Assembly: GCA_035341855.1 (NCBI GenBank)
Contig: DAOQWA010000010.1
Coordinates: 1 to 64,000, forward strand
DNA: 64,000 bases
Direction of reading: 5' to 3'
DNA from: QQVM01 sp035341855
Lineage (GTDB): Bacteria > Bacteroidota > Bacteroidia > AKYH767-A > 2013-40CM-41-45
Position numbers and translations under genes: made by a program. Shown here one piece after another: positions 1 through 9,575 of the stretch; the stretch's first letter is position 1, and every line of letters starts with the position of its first letter. The notes below the pieces were generated by a model. It saw only the letters and a list, made by a program, of their open reading frames with translations. It ran no database searches and was not told where the DNA came from.

Positions 1-932
1 ATCATCGGGTCACCGGAAAGGAATTTGAAGTAATCTCTGTGAAGTGCGTTAGCTACAACTTTTGCACGTCTGAAGTTGCAACTTTCATAATCGAATCGGA
101 TAACATTGAACAAAAAGTTATACATCAAGAGGTCTTCGTCGATCGTAAATCTACCCTTGTGCTTTGAATAGAAATTCCTGATTCCATCCTGGGAAGTTGT
201 TCTTAATTCAATTTTCTCCAGTCCGGATAATGCATTTTGAAGTTCTAAACCTTCACAGATACTATTAAAGATCAGGATCCAGTCACCAATAAATTTCCCT
301 GTAGACGCTATTGTTTTACTTGAAGGATGAATGCGATATTTTGAAAAACAAAAATCAACATACTCAAAGTCACAGTACATTCTAAGGCGACTGAATAGAT
401 CGTAGTCCATTCCAAAATGAAGTGATTCATTTAACAGTCCGGTTTCATTCAATACTGATCGGCGAAAAAAGGATGAAGGCTGTGGGAAGGCCATCCCTGC
501 CAGTATACGTTCGATACTTCCATCCGCTAAAGCCGTTTCAATCCTTATAGTTCCGGCGTCCTTAAATAATTCACTCGTTCCATAAATTACTCCTGTTTCT
601 GCTGGGAGAGTATTAAAACTATCAGATACTTTTCGCAATGCTCCGGGAAGATACATATCATCACTTCCTAACCATGTGACGATATCGCCTGTACATCGTC
701 TCAATCCCTTATTGATTGCCTCACTCTGACCCTTATCTTTTTCACTTACCCAATAGTCGATTTGACTTGAGTATTTTTTTATGATCTCTATTGAGTTATC
801 CGTACTTCCTCCGTCAATGATTATTATTTCCAGGTTGTCATATTCCTGGGAAAGAATTGACAAGATACATTCTTCAAGGTAAGATCCTTGATTGAAAGAT
901 GGTATGACTACGCTGATTCGCTGCTTGTTCAT
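1..932 (-). CDS. Family 2 glycosyltransferase (3' end beyond window)
   Basis: The reading frame is open from an ATG at 932 to the window edge (at least 310 residues), so the C-terminus is missing. The N-terminus shows a GT-A fold: VVIPSFNQGSY near residue 8, an IIIIDGGSTDNS nucleotide-binding segment, and LGSDD as the DxD-type metal site near residue 95. It probably transfers a sugar from a nucleotide donor to a growing surface glycan at the cytoplasmic face. It lies 18 nt downstream of the methyltransferase gene in the same orientation and is probably co-transcribed with it. It is organised like the GT2 encoded at 8552-9565. Donor and acceptor are unknown. Confidence 0.88.
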   Translation of the reverse strand, partial: MNKQRISVVIPSFNQGSYLEECILSILSQEYDNLEIIIIDGGSTDNSIEIIKKYSSQIDYWVSEKDKGQSEAINKGLRRCTGDIVTWLGSDDMYLPGALRKVSDSFNTLPAETGVIYGTSELFKDAGTIRIETALADGSIERILAGMAFPQPSSFFRRSVLNETGLLNESLHFGMDYDLFSRLRMYCDFEYVDFCFSKYRIHPSSKTIASTGKFIGDWILIFNSICEGLELQNALSGLEKIELRTTSQDGIRNFYSKHKGRFTIDEDLLMYNFLFNVIRFDYESCNFRRAKVVANALHRDYFKFLSGDPM

Positions 933-950
933 CAGGAAAAAGACCTTTGG

Positions 951-1847
951 TTATTTTTTATAAAATGCTTTCATTCCATCACCGGTGCGTGTGAAGTTGA
1001 GAATTACATTTAAAATGTTCTTACTTATTTTTAAAAGGGGATTTCCTTCTATTCTGGACTGCCATTGTAGGTCTAATGGTTCATGCTTGCTATCTTGATG
1101 ATCTCCATTCTCCAAACGATTAGCTCTCTTTTTTTTGAACAGCGTTTGCTGAATTCTGGTGATACTAACACCTACTGTTTTGATTTTACCTGTTTTGAAA
1201 CCTGCCTTTTTCATCGCCTTGGAGAGTGTTCCGGCAGTAAAATAGTTCACATGGTCAGGATAACTTATCACTGACCAGTTCTTGCCAAGTATAATTCTTG
1301 AAATTGAGTTAAAATTTGGTGTTGTAATAAATGCTTGTCCACCGGGTCTCAAAAGCGCATTGAAATTTTCCAGCTCTTTCAGCGGATCGAGCAAATGTTC
1401 TATCACTTCAATTGAAACAATAACATCGAATGATTCTGCCGGATAATTATTAAGATTCAAAACTCCTGTCTGCATATTGATGCCTTTATGCAAACATGCT
1501 TCGATGTATTGTGGAGCATATTCTGTTCCATGCACATCCCATCCTCTTCGTTTTGCTTGTTCCAGGAAGAATCCTTCTCCACAACCTACATCCAATATTC
1601 TGTTCTTTTGTCTGAATTGTTCAAATGTATCAAGCAGTTCATTGTAGCGTTTAATGGTAGTTGGGGATAATTCTGCAAACATTCCGTATCTTCCATAGTG
1701 TTCAGCTAAAAGAGATTCAGAAGGGATAAGGTTTGAAAAAACCATTCCGCATGAAATACAGCGTGCCAATTCACCGGCATGAACATACTTTTTCAGCGGC
1801 CTGAGATTAGTATTGTTACATAATTTACATTTGTTCAATTTATTCAT
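951..1847 (-). CDS. SAM-dependent methyltransferase with N-terminal zinc-binding motif
   Basis: 298 residues. Cys7, Cys10, Cys30 and Cys33 form a CxxC...CxxC zinc-binding motif typical of methyltransferases found in sugar-modification clusters. Residues 84-92 (ILDVGCGEG) are SAM motif I, followed by an EVIEHLLDP segment and LLRPGG, as in the Methyltransf_11/23 families. It probably methylates a sugar or glycan intermediate in the cytoplasm. It sits between a sulfotransferase-like gene and a GT2 gene. The family assignment is firm; the substrate is not visible. Confidence 0.85.
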   Translation of the reverse strand: MNKLNKCKLCNNTNLRPLKKYVHAGELARCISCGMVFSNLIPSESLLAEHYGRYGMFAELSPTTIKRYNELLDTFEQFRQKNRILDVGCGEGFFLEQAKRRGWDVHGTEYAPQYIEACLHKGINMQTGVLNLNNYPAESFDVIVSIEVIEHLLDPLKELENFNALLRPGGQAFITTPNFNSISRIILGKNWSVISYPDHVNYFTAGTLSKAMKKAGFKTGKIKTVGVSITRIQQTLFKKKRANRLENGDHQDSKHEPLDLQWQSRIEGNPLLKISKNILNVILNFTRTGDGMKAFYKK

Positions 1848-1910
1848 TTACAGAAAACATTTTATTACTCCATGCTTTGAAAAAAACAATACCGTGAATT
1901 GAAATTCGAC

Positions 1911-2876
1911 TTAAGTTAATTTTTTCCCCCATTTCACTTTTTCAAACATGTTTGATATATCTTCATTGATATATTCATACAGATCTTTTTTCTCTATTGT
2001 AAGCTTCGAACCGGCTTGTCTGGCTGACTGGATTTTTTTAAATACCGTATTCATTCCGGCCTCGGATCCGTATTTTGATTTGGGGATGAACAAGCCGTAC
2101 TTTTCAAGGAGTTTACTTTTGTATAATAGTCCATTCATCTTATGGAAGAGAAATTTGTGTTCACTTGTGCTTTGTAAAGGGTAATTCTCATGGATACAAT
2201 CTCCTGTAAATAAGTTATTATTTATTGAGAGATCGATAGCAGGATCTAAAATATTACGGGCAATTTCTTCCATAATTTTGATCTCTGAATAATTAATGAA
2301 ATGCGTATTCGGCCATTTAGAGGTCAGCAATGATTTGTTCATGACATACCAATAAAAAGCATTTTGATCGATCCTGTCGTTTATGCGGGATAGGCACCAA
2401 TCAAAATTCTCTATAATATCTTTTTTTCTTACCTCTTCAATAAATGCAGGCCAGTTTTGATGGTGTCCAAATCCAACAGACCAAAAATCCCAGTCGGTTT
2501 TAAGCACAGAAATCAGTACCTGATAAACATCCCGTATTATGGCAATACTATGGTCCGGCTGAAGAATAGCATTGATTGCATCCATTCGTCCATTTCCTCT
2601 GATAAATTTGGTGGTAGAACTCATTTTCGAAATAGACAGCTTTTTCAGGAACCTTACATGTGAACGACTTATTTCATCGACAGTTCTGACAATGTGTGGG
2701 GAGTGCATGTGATGAAAATATCCTTCGTAGTTTAATACATTTGTAAAGCGGTTTTCCCAAAAATAGGGTTCATAATTTATCCAGACTTTATTCTCCCGCT
2801 GTGCAATAAGATAGCTAAGATATAATTGAACAGCCTTTGTACCTGATCTCCCAACTCCAAAAATGGTTATTCGCAT
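1911..2876 (-). CDS. Sulfotransferase-like P-loop protein
   Basis: 321 residues. The extreme N-terminus carries GVGRSGTK (residues 7-14) after a hydrophobic beta strand, which matches the 5'-phosphosulfate-binding loop of PAPS-dependent sulfotransferases. A later SIAIIRDVYQVLISV stretch resembles the 3'-phosphate-binding RDP...S element. It may sulfate a glycan made by this locus. No PAPS synthesis genes (cysD/N/C) are in the window. A different P-loop function cannot be excluded, because overall similarity cannot be judged by eye. Confidence 0.6.
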   Translation of the reverse strand: MRITIFGVGRSGTKAVQLYLSYLIAQRENKVWINYEPYFWENRFTNVLNYEGYFHHMHSPHIVRTVDEISRSHVRFLKKLSISKMSSTTKFIRGNGRMDAINAILQPDHSIAIIRDVYQVLISVLKTDWDFWSVGFGHHQNWPAFIEEVRKKDIIENFDWCLSRINDRIDQNAFYWYVMNKSLLTSKWPNTHFINYSEIKIMEEIARNILDPAIDLSINNNLFTGDCIHENYPLQSTSEHKFLFHKMNGLLYKSKLLEKYGLFIPKSKYGSEAGMNTVFKKIQSARQAGSKLTIEKKDLYEYINEDISNMFEKVKWGKKLT

Positions 2877-2899
2877 TTGAAAATATTTTGATAGATATG

Positions 2900-5005
2900 T
2901 TAAACTTTTATACCGAAAGTTAATTTTATTTTTACAAGAATTTTTTGAAAGATATTTCCTCCTCCTTCTGTAATATTTATTTTCATAGCAGCTTCGTCTG
3001 CCCTTGAGTTTATTTTTCGGTCTGAAGGATGCTTTATAACGTCAATATGATAGCGTTTCATATTGCTAAGTCTTGTGTATTTATAATTAGTGTGTGTTGC
3101 ATCCTGACCAAAGCCAATATTGCTGATTAGATTTTTCGAGGGCGTAATTGCCATACCTTCGTTAAGCCACACACAGAAGAACCACTGATAATCCCAGGTA
3201 TTGATTTCATCGATCGCTGTCTTTTTAAGTACACTCCTGTAATATTTTTTTACTTCTTGATTACGGGTTATTCTATCAAGTTTATTCCCATCTAAAAAAT
3301 CATCGAGCCCTTTCATGTCTATATCGTACTTTGACCATGCTCTTTTCCATGTTGCCCAGCCCCAAGGGTGACATAAATTTGAAAAATAGTACGAGCCACT
3401 GAAGTTAAATTCTTTTCCTAACAAGTAATTGCTTCCATTAATGTGCATTACTTGTTCATCATGGCGGTAGCGTTCTAAAAGTTTAGTACAATAGTTGAAA
3501 AAACTCGGGTCGGCAACACAATCGTCTTCGAGTATAATGCCTTCATCAACATTCTCAAAGAACCAGTTGATGGCAGAGCTGACTGCAGTTTTCGTAGATA
3601 GATTTTCGTCTCTGAAAAGAAGCTTCACTTCACATTCCCAATCAATTTTATCAACAATTTGTCTGGCTTCCGCACATTTTACTGCATCCTGTGGTACATG
3701 AGGTCTGGGACCATCGGCTGCAATAAAGAGTTTATTAGGTCTTATCTTTCTGATAGTCTCAAAGACTTGAAAAGTTTGTTTCGGGCGATTAAAAATGAGG
3801 AATAGGATAGGTGTCTGTAACTGTGCTTTTTTAAGGAGAGTTTTAGGGTCTCTGTAGTCATGAATAATTTGAAAAAAATTGTTGGCATAATTTTCAATCC
3901 GTGATGGTAAACTTTCAGCAGCTTTTATTTCCGCTATTTTGTCCGGCCCTGCCTCATTTTTATACCAGATCTTGAGTAATTGTTTTGCTAATTCATTGGT
4001 GTCCAATGGTGGAAAATACTCGACCAGCGATGGAGCTTGTTCACGATGAACAGAAATATCTGAAAGCAGGGCAAGCTTCCCGATTGATTTGCATTCTTCT
4101 ACAGTGGTACTCCATCCTTCGAAGAGCGATGGGTTGATCATTGCGATACTTTGACGAATCAAAAGTAATACTTCATCATGCGGTACCAATCCCAGAATAA
4201 ATATCTGATCAGAAATTTCCCACTCATTTATTTTGTTCTTGATCTGTTCAAAATGTCCAGGACTTCTGAATTCCAGAGAACTACCTGTACAAACGATATT
4301 TACTTTATGTCCTTGTAACCTGAGATGATAGACGGCTTCAAATACTGAAATATGATTTTTGTGTTTCCAAAACTGGTTCGGTAAATAAAAAAATTTTTCA
4401 GGTAGTGAGTGTTTGGTGATCAACTCATACGGGTCTAATTCCCGAATGTGTTTAGGTACATTCGCTACAAAATGTAAAACTTGACTTTTTTGAGCATACT
4501 GCGGAGCAAAGTTTTCAAGATCTTTTTGAGCATCTCTGCTACTTAAGATTATTATATCCGATTTTTTACAACCGGAAAGAAATTTATAGTTTCTTTCATT
4601 AATTTGACTCTTGGTAAAAAGATGTGGCAAGTGCAAATGTTGAAAATCCGGAATCCAATATAACTTAATGACTCTTGCTCTAATGTCCAGATAAGAGTGA
4701 TTGTTTGTAAAAAGTACATTGGTATTTGCATAGCAAAACTGCCTGAAGTTTTTACTTAACCTGCGATCAAAGCCGAGCAAGAGCATTGATGCCTGATGAT
4801 TAATAGAAAGATAATGCCTTCTGATAAACCTAAGCAGTTTTGCTTTTAACCCTTTTTTACCTTTTAATTTGTTGTGATCTTGAAGTATATAGGAGTTGAC
4901 ATTAGTTTGCGTTTGAAATGCTTCAATCATATTAGATTGATAGATTTGTCCACCGGTCCAGCTTTCTCCGCCTAATGCAGGAATAATTATATTATAATTT
5001 ATCAT
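2900..5005 (-). CDS. Two-domain glycosyltransferase: GT4 fused to HlpA/GNT-I-like domain
   Basis: 701 residues from ATG 5005 (a TTG two codons upstream is also in frame). The first ~385 residues are a GT-B glycosyltransferase of family 4: FYLPNQFWKHKNH, a FILGLVPHDEVLLL stretch, and the donor-site signature NPSLFEGWSTTVEECKS. From about residue 395 a second catalytic domain starts (PILFLIFNRPKQT) with LEDDC near residue 493 as the metal-binding DxD, and WGWATWKRAW. That domain is paralogous to the whole protein at 7569-8498. Two transferases in one chain suggests that two consecutive sugars are added. The gene overlaps the upstream epimerase gene by 14 nt, implying translational coupling. Confidence 0.85.
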   Translation of the reverse strand: MINYNIIIPALGGESWTGGQIYQSNMIEAFQTQTNVNSYILQDHNKLKGKKGLKAKLLRFIRRHYLSINHQASMLLLGFDRRLSKNFRQFCYANTNVLFTNNHSYLDIRARVIKLYWIPDFQHLHLPHLFTKSQINERNYKFLSGCKKSDIIILSSRDAQKDLENFAPQYAQKSQVLHFVANVPKHIRELDPYELITKHSLPEKFFYLPNQFWKHKNHISVFEAVYHLRLQGHKVNIVCTGSSLEFRSPGHFEQIKNKINEWEISDQIFILGLVPHDEVLLLIRQSIAMINPSLFEGWSTTVEECKSIGKLALLSDISVHREQAPSLVEYFPPLDTNELAKQLLKIWYKNEAGPDKIAEIKAAESLPSRIENYANNFFQIIHDYRDPKTLLKKAQLQTPILFLIFNRPKQTFQVFETIRKIRPNKLFIAADGPRPHVPQDAVKCAEARQIVDKIDWECEVKLLFRDENLSTKTAVSSAINWFFENVDEGIILEDDCVADPSFFNYCTKLLERYRHDEQVMHINGSNYLLGKEFNFSGSYYFSNLCHPWGWATWKRAWSKYDIDMKGLDDFLDGNKLDRITRNQEVKKYYRSVLKKTAIDEINTWDYQWFFCVWLNEGMAITPSKNLISNIGFGQDATHTNYKYTRLSNMKRYHIDVIKHPSDRKINSRADEAAMKINITEGGGNIFQKILVKIKLTFGIKV

Positions 5006-5936
5006 GACCAAATGTTTCCTGGTATGCGTCTTTCAGAGCATCTTTCACTGTTCTTGAAGGTGCCCAAGCAAGGTCTTTTTTTAATCTTGAGATGTCTGCT
5101 AGTTGGTGCAGGCGATCATATTTCCGTACTTTGTCAGGATCCTTCTCAACTTCAATTTTTTTCCCTGATATTTCGGAAATAAAACCTACGAGATCCATTA
5201 CCGTGTGCTCAGTTTCATTACCAATATTTAGTATGCGGTAATTTTCCGGCATCTTATAGTCTGATAATCTGAATAAAGCCTCCGCAACATCTTTTACGTG
5301 TATATAAGATCTGTAGGTGTTCAGATTGCCCAACTTTAATTTTGTACTTCCTGACTGTAACTGTGATAATATTTCAGGAACCAGATGTGCATTCGTTTCT
5401 CCGGAACCTATCGCATTGAATAATCGGCAGGATATAGCTTCGAAGCCTCCTCTCAGAGCATAGAGTTTCAATAATTCTTCACCGCTTGATTTTGTTATAC
5501 TATAGATATCTTTTGGTGCAACAGGGGTATTCTCTTCGTTCAATGCACCATCCACAGTATCATAAACTGCTCCTGTAGAAGCGAAGATCAGTCTTTTTAC
5601 ATTATACTTCCAGCATAGCTCTAGGATGTTATTTGTTCCTTCAATATTTGTTCTGATTGCAGATCGGGGATCCTTTTCACATGTTGGGATGTGGTGAATT
5701 GCAGCGAGGTGATAAACTAATTCGGGTTTTAAGGTTGACATTAATTGGTCTAGCGCATCAACATCCAGTATCGAATTTGGGTAAACACTCAACAATGGAT
5801 TTGCTTCATTCAGGCTAGAACGTTTACCGAAAGAAAAATTGTCAACAATGGCGACTTTCCTGCCACTGTTTAAGAACAAATTACACAGATGAACACCTAT
5901 AAATCCGGCCCCACCTGTTATAAGGATTGTTGACAT
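4992..5936 (-). CDS. NAD-dependent sugar epimerase/dehydratase (extended SDR)
   Basis: 314 residues. GGAGFIG at 8-14 is the Rossmann NAD-binding loop. Ser120, Tyr145 and Lys149 (YSITK) form the SDR catalytic set. The length and the SYIHVKDVAEA segment fit UDP-glucose 4-epimerase-like or dTDP-glucose 4,6-dehydratase-like enzymes. It probably makes a nucleotide-sugar donor for the adjacent glycosyltransferases. The exact substrate cannot be told from sequence. Confidence 0.87.
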   Translation of the reverse strand: MSTILITGGAGFIGVHLCNLFLNSGRKVAIVDNFSFGKRSSLNEANPLLSVYPNSILDVDALDQLMSTLKPELVYHLAAIHHIPTCEKDPRSAIRTNIEGTNNILELCWKYNVKRLIFASTGAVYDTVDGALNEENTPVAPKDIYSITKSSGEELLKLYALRGGFEAISCRLFNAIGSGETNAHLVPEILSQLQSGSTKLKLGNLNTYRSYIHVKDVAEALFRLSDYKMPENYRILNIGNETEHTVMDLVGFISEISGKKIEVEKDPDKVRKYDRLHQLADISRLKKDLAWAPSRTVKDALKDAYQETFGHDKL

Positions 5937-5989
5937 ATAAGAGTTGAAATTCTATGATCTAATTTTGCCGGAAAGGTATTAATTCCCTC

Positions 5990-6856
5990 TTATTTGTGGG
6001 CTATAAAACTATACATTCTTCCCGGAATTCTTCTTTCATCTTTGGCATGTCCAAAGCGAAATTTGTTGATTTTTATATAGGTGTTTAAAAATAATTTTAG
6101 CTTAGCAAGAGCGCCGATTTTTCGAATTAGTTCCTGTTTTAGGGCCTGGTCCAGGTGTTCTTCAAGTTTATCCACTTCATTTTCAGTAGATGGGAAGTAA
6201 TTTATTATTGTATCAAAGTGTTTATAAACTTTATCGAGAACCAGTCCTGAGTGTTGAATAGCCTTCTTATACTCTTCGGGAAGAAATGCATTTTCGCCAC
6301 CATACCACTTTTGCAGCGGATGACTCGCCAGAAAAACCTGTTTATCTTTCTCATTGAATATTACATGTTCCCTCACAGCAATAAATCCACCTCCCGGCTT
6401 AAGAACACGTGATATTTCATTCAGCATTTTGTCCAGGTCTTCTGCATGATGCAGTGTTTGCCTGACGTATATCAGGTCAAAAGTATTATCGGCAAAGGGG
6501 AGAGCTTCTCCTTTTGATTGCTGCACTTCAAGTTGCGACAGATTGAAGGTTGACTTTAACTTTCTTATTGCCTCACACCCTGTATGCATACCTTCATCTG
6601 GATCCGTTGCGATTATTTTATAACCTTCCAATGCAAAAGCAGCCGCTGCAACACCGTTTCCACTTCCTATTTCAAGAATGAATTTTGCAGAGGGAAATGA
6701 TTTCCTGATGATAGAAAGAGTTTCTCTGAATTCTGCGGATTGCCTGAAACGTTCAACATTTTCAATCGGTGCATCATTCAGGTATGAATCATAAAGTATT
6801 GATGCATATTCTGTTTTTTTTCTTAAATGGATAATAGTCTCCTCCCAGGTCAACAT
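5990..6856 (-). CDS. Class I SAM-dependent methyltransferase
   Basis: 288 residues. ILEIGSGNG is motif I, followed by an acidic motif II (IIATDPD) and ISRVLKPGG, as in Methyltransf_11 proteins. The ATG directly follows the stop codon of the upstream acyltransferase gene (TAGATG on the minus strand, zero spacing), a strong sign of translational coupling. It therefore probably acts in the same glycan-decoration step. The substrate is unknown. Confidence 0.83.
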   Translation of the reverse strand: MLTWEETIIHLRKKTEYASILYDSYLNDAPIENVERFRQSAEFRETLSIIRKSFPSAKFILEIGSGNGVAAAAFALEGYKIIATDPDEGMHTGCEAIRKLKSTFNLSQLEVQQSKGEALPFADNTFDLIYVRQTLHHAEDLDKMLNEISRVLKPGGGFIAVREHVIFNEKDKQVFLASHPLQKWYGGENAFLPEEYKKAIQHSGLVLDKVYKHFDTIINYFPSTENEVDKLEEHLDQALKQELIRKIGALAKLKLFLNTYIKINKFRFGHAKDERRIPGRMYSFIAHK

Positions 6857-7465
6857 CTAATCTATACGGTTAATTTCTTTAGCAGGATTTCCGGCGACAC
6901 TGCTTTCCTGTAATACATTTTTAGTTACCACGCTTCCGGCGCCTACGATAGCACCTGCACCAATATGAACACCTTTTAAGATGATGCTATTGAAGCCTAT
7001 CCAGGAATTATCTGCAATATGTACTCCGGCTTTTCGAACGTTTGACCAATCCTTATATTTCCAAGGCTGATTTTCTGTTATTCCTCGCTTCCAGTTTTTT
7101 ACGTCATCGATTCGCTCAGAAGCCTTCAATGAGTGAGCATTATTATCGATAATAGTGCAACCCCATGAAATCATGACATTTGAGCCGATTTCAATTTTAT
7201 CATGACAAATGAATAGGCCACCTCCAATAAAACTATTTTCTCCAATAAGAATCTGACTGGTCTCGGCTTCAAATACAAATTTACCTGATACAATAGAACC
7301 TTTGGAAATCTTTAAGTAAATATTCCCTCTTATCGGCTTTCTAATTTCAATTTCAAGATTATCGGTCACACATTCTTCAGCTATCTGAACAAAATCTTTG
7401 TATGCTTTGAGATGATTTGTTCTATTATATATATTTAAAATGTGTTTCAGGAGTTTTTTGATCAT
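6857..7465 (-). CDS. Hexapeptide-repeat (left-handed beta-helix) acyltransferase
   Basis: 202 residues. Hexapeptide-type repeats run through the middle and C-terminal half (for example IGENSFIGGG, IGAGAIVGAGSVV), ending with the VAGNPAKEI motif common to the WbbJ/Maa/CysE-type O-acetyltransferases. It likely acetylates a sugar hydroxyl of the polysaccharide using acetyl-CoA. It is coupled directly to the methyltransferase gene downstream. Confidence 0.85.
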   Translation of the reverse strand: MIKKLLKHILNIYNRTNHLKAYKDFVQIAEECVTDNLEIEIRKPIRGNIYLKISKGSIVSGKFVFEAETSQILIGENSFIGGGLFICHDKIEIGSNVMISWGCTIIDNNAHSLKASERIDDVKNWKRGITENQPWKYKDWSNVRKAGVHIADNSWIGFNSIILKGVHIGAGAIVGAGSVVTKNVLQESSVAGNPAKEINRID

Positions 7466-7568
7466 GAGCAGTGAAGTATTGTTATTGTAATGATTTGTTC
7501 ATGAAATTTATTAATTGAATTCTTAAAATATAACAATGAATTATAATTTAACTCTGTATTACTTAAAT

Positions 7569-8498
7569 CTATTTACGCAATTTATTGATTAAATTATTAA
7601 TCTTAACTTTAATTGTTTCTATTGAGGATAGCTTTGACCAATTAGCTACTGCTAAATTAATCACTGTCTCGCCTTTTTCGTCAAGTTGTATTGCCGAAGG
7701 GATAGAGCTAAGAATATTTTCATCCACTTGAAAAGGAGGGATCTTAGTTCCTGTATCCGATCTAAAATGAGTTCCACTGCCGTCCAGACCGATATTCTGA
7801 CTCAATGGAAATGATGGATAGAGAGAAAGCCCTTGCTTTAAAAAGATAGTAGCATACCAACATATATCCCATGCATCAATATCACCTGAAGATTGCGCCT
7901 CAAGTGATTTAAAATATGGATAGACTCCTTTAAGATCAAAATCATAGATTAGGTTATGATTTTTTAATTTAGTAGAGTGCGCATTGGTATCTCTGTCCAA
8001 TTCTTTCCATGCTCTTTTCCAGGTTGCCCAACCCCAACAAAAGACCTTCCGGGAGAGAAAGCTCAGCGGAAGAGTGGTTTCTGTAGGAAACATAAATGTT
8101 CCGATTTGCATTACCTTTTCATCATCCTTAAATTGTTCCAACCCGCAATTACAGAATTTTAAAAACAAGGGGTGAGTGATAATATCATCTTCAAGGATAA
8201 TTATACTTTCGTGTTTTGTAAGTACATGGGTAATACCTGCAACTATCGAATCTGCACAACCAATGTTCGATTGTGCTTCCTGTATTATAACTTCTTTGAA
8301 GCCGCTTATATCATGAATGATCTGTCTGACAGCCTTTATGGCCTCATGGTCTGATACGCTTGCATCGGCTTTTGGCCCTTCTGAAAAAATGTACAAACTA
8401 GTTTCTTTAGCTCCTTCGTTTTTTTTTAAATGTTCCAAAGTTTGCTGAAGATGATCAGGCCTTTTGTACACAAATAAAGCAACCGGTGCATAATTCAT
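7569..8498 (-). CDS. HlpA/GNT-I-like glycosyltransferase
   Basis: 309 residues. The protein starts straight into a GT-A fold (VALFVYKRPDHL), with LEDDI near residue 103 as the DxD metal site. It shares the segment WGWATWKRAW with the second half of the fused enzyme at 2900-5005, so the two are paralogues. Proteins of this kind are often annotated as hemolytic protein HlpA-like or nucleotide-diphospho-sugar transferase; a hemolytic role is not supported here. The linkage made is unknown. Confidence 0.75.
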   Translation of the reverse strand: MNYAPVALFVYKRPDHLQQTLEHLKKNEGAKETSLYIFSEGPKADASVSDHEAIKAVRQIIHDISGFKEVIIQEAQSNIGCADSIVAGITHVLTKHESIIILEDDIITHPLFLKFCNCGLEQFKDDEKVMQIGTFMFPTETTLPLSFLSRKVFCWGWATWKRAWKELDRDTNAHSTKLKNHNLIYDFDLKGVYPYFKSLEAQSSGDIDAWDICWYATIFLKQGLSLYPSFPLSQNIGLDGSGTHFRSDTGTKIPPFQVDENILSSIPSAIQLDEKGETVINLAVANWSKLSSIETIKVKINNLINKLRK

Positions 8499-8551
8499 TA
8501 ATATGAAGATAATATTTTGTTTTTAAATTCTTCTCTTGAGAATTTAAGCTC

Positions 8552-9565
8552 TCAGGATTTGCTCATCATCCAATTGTATACCTTACCGGTTGGGTAATCA
8601 AGTAATTCTAATGAACTTCTTTCAGGACGATTCTTATACAACCATTTTCTGTATAATGGGGTAGCGCTAAGAAATTCTTTTATTGTCCATTTTAGTGGTA
8701 ATCTTTTACGAAATACATCCATAAACATTTTTCTCAATTCGGAAGTATCTCTTTTTTGTGTATGAAAATAGCCCATTGCATCGATCAGCGTGGCCCTGAA
8801 TGCTGTGGTTTTTTCCAGTCGTGAAACAGAAAGATTGTCATCAGTCATATAGTGATAGTACATCTTTGCCCTACCTAAACTGAATTGACACTGGTCAACA
8901 CTTCTCTGGTTTTCATGCACAATTACACAACTCCAGTGGTTGGATGAGCGAAAAATACTCTTGTTCTCTTTTGGTTTATAATTAGCCATTCTGATCCAAA
9001 AATCTGTATCAGCTACCATGTCTAGTAGCGGATTCAATTTGTTGATATCTCTTGCCCTTTGTACACTAAAAAAAGTTGAACTCTGTGGAAAATGAACGCG
9101 CAGATTAAACATTTTCTCCGGATCAATAAAGCCATTTATTTGTTCCTGTACAGGACTCGGGCATAAAATTTCTTTGTGATCCTTTGTGACGTAGTGATGA
9201 TAACCGGCAAGGAGATTTAATTGTCTATGCTTGTTAAAATGTTCAGCAACTTCCGAAAAAACATGCTCATTTGAATAAAAGTCATCGGAGCTTTGAATAG
9301 CTCCTATTGTACCCTTTGCTTTATCTATTGCTTTATTGACAGCATCAGCAAAACCTTTATCTTTTTCAGTGAAGAAACTGATACGGGAATCTTGTCGTTC
9401 ATATTCCCGGCAAATACTTTTCGTATTGTCTTTTGAGTCGCCATCCTGGATTATCAATTCCCAATTGCGATAATCTTGTTTTAACACACTTAAAATGGTG
9501 GCTTCGATATAATCTCCTTGATTATAGCTTGGAACAATAACGGAAATAAGCGGGGAGGAATTCAT
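8552..9565 (-). CDS. Family 2 glycosyltransferase
   Basis: 337 residues from ATG 9565; a TTG at 9586 would add seven residues and overlap the upstream gene. ISVIVPSYNQGDYIEATILS opens the GT-A domain, LIIQDGDSKDNT is the donor-binding strand and SSDDF the DxD motif. The C-terminal ~150 residues are specific to this protein. It belongs to the same minus-strand glycan cluster, 10 nt after the TylF-like gene, and presumably adds one sugar to the repeat unit. Confidence 0.86.
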   Translation of the reverse strand: MNSSPLISVIVPSYNQGDYIEATILSVLKQDYRNWELIIQDGDSKDNTKSICREYERQDSRISFFTEKDKGFADAVNKAIDKAKGTIGAIQSSDDFYSNEHVFSEVAEHFNKHRQLNLLAGYHHYVTKDHKEILCPSPVQEQINGFIDPEKMFNLRVHFPQSSTFFSVQRARDINKLNPLLDMVADTDFWIRMANYKPKENKSIFRSSNHWSCVIVHENQRSVDQCQFSLGRAKMYYHYMTDDNLSVSRLEKTTAFRATLIDAMGYFHTQKRDTSELRKMFMDVFRKRLPLKWTIKEFLSATPLYRKWLYKNRPERSSLELLDYPTGKVYNWMMSKS

Positions 9566-9575
9566 TTTCTTACGC

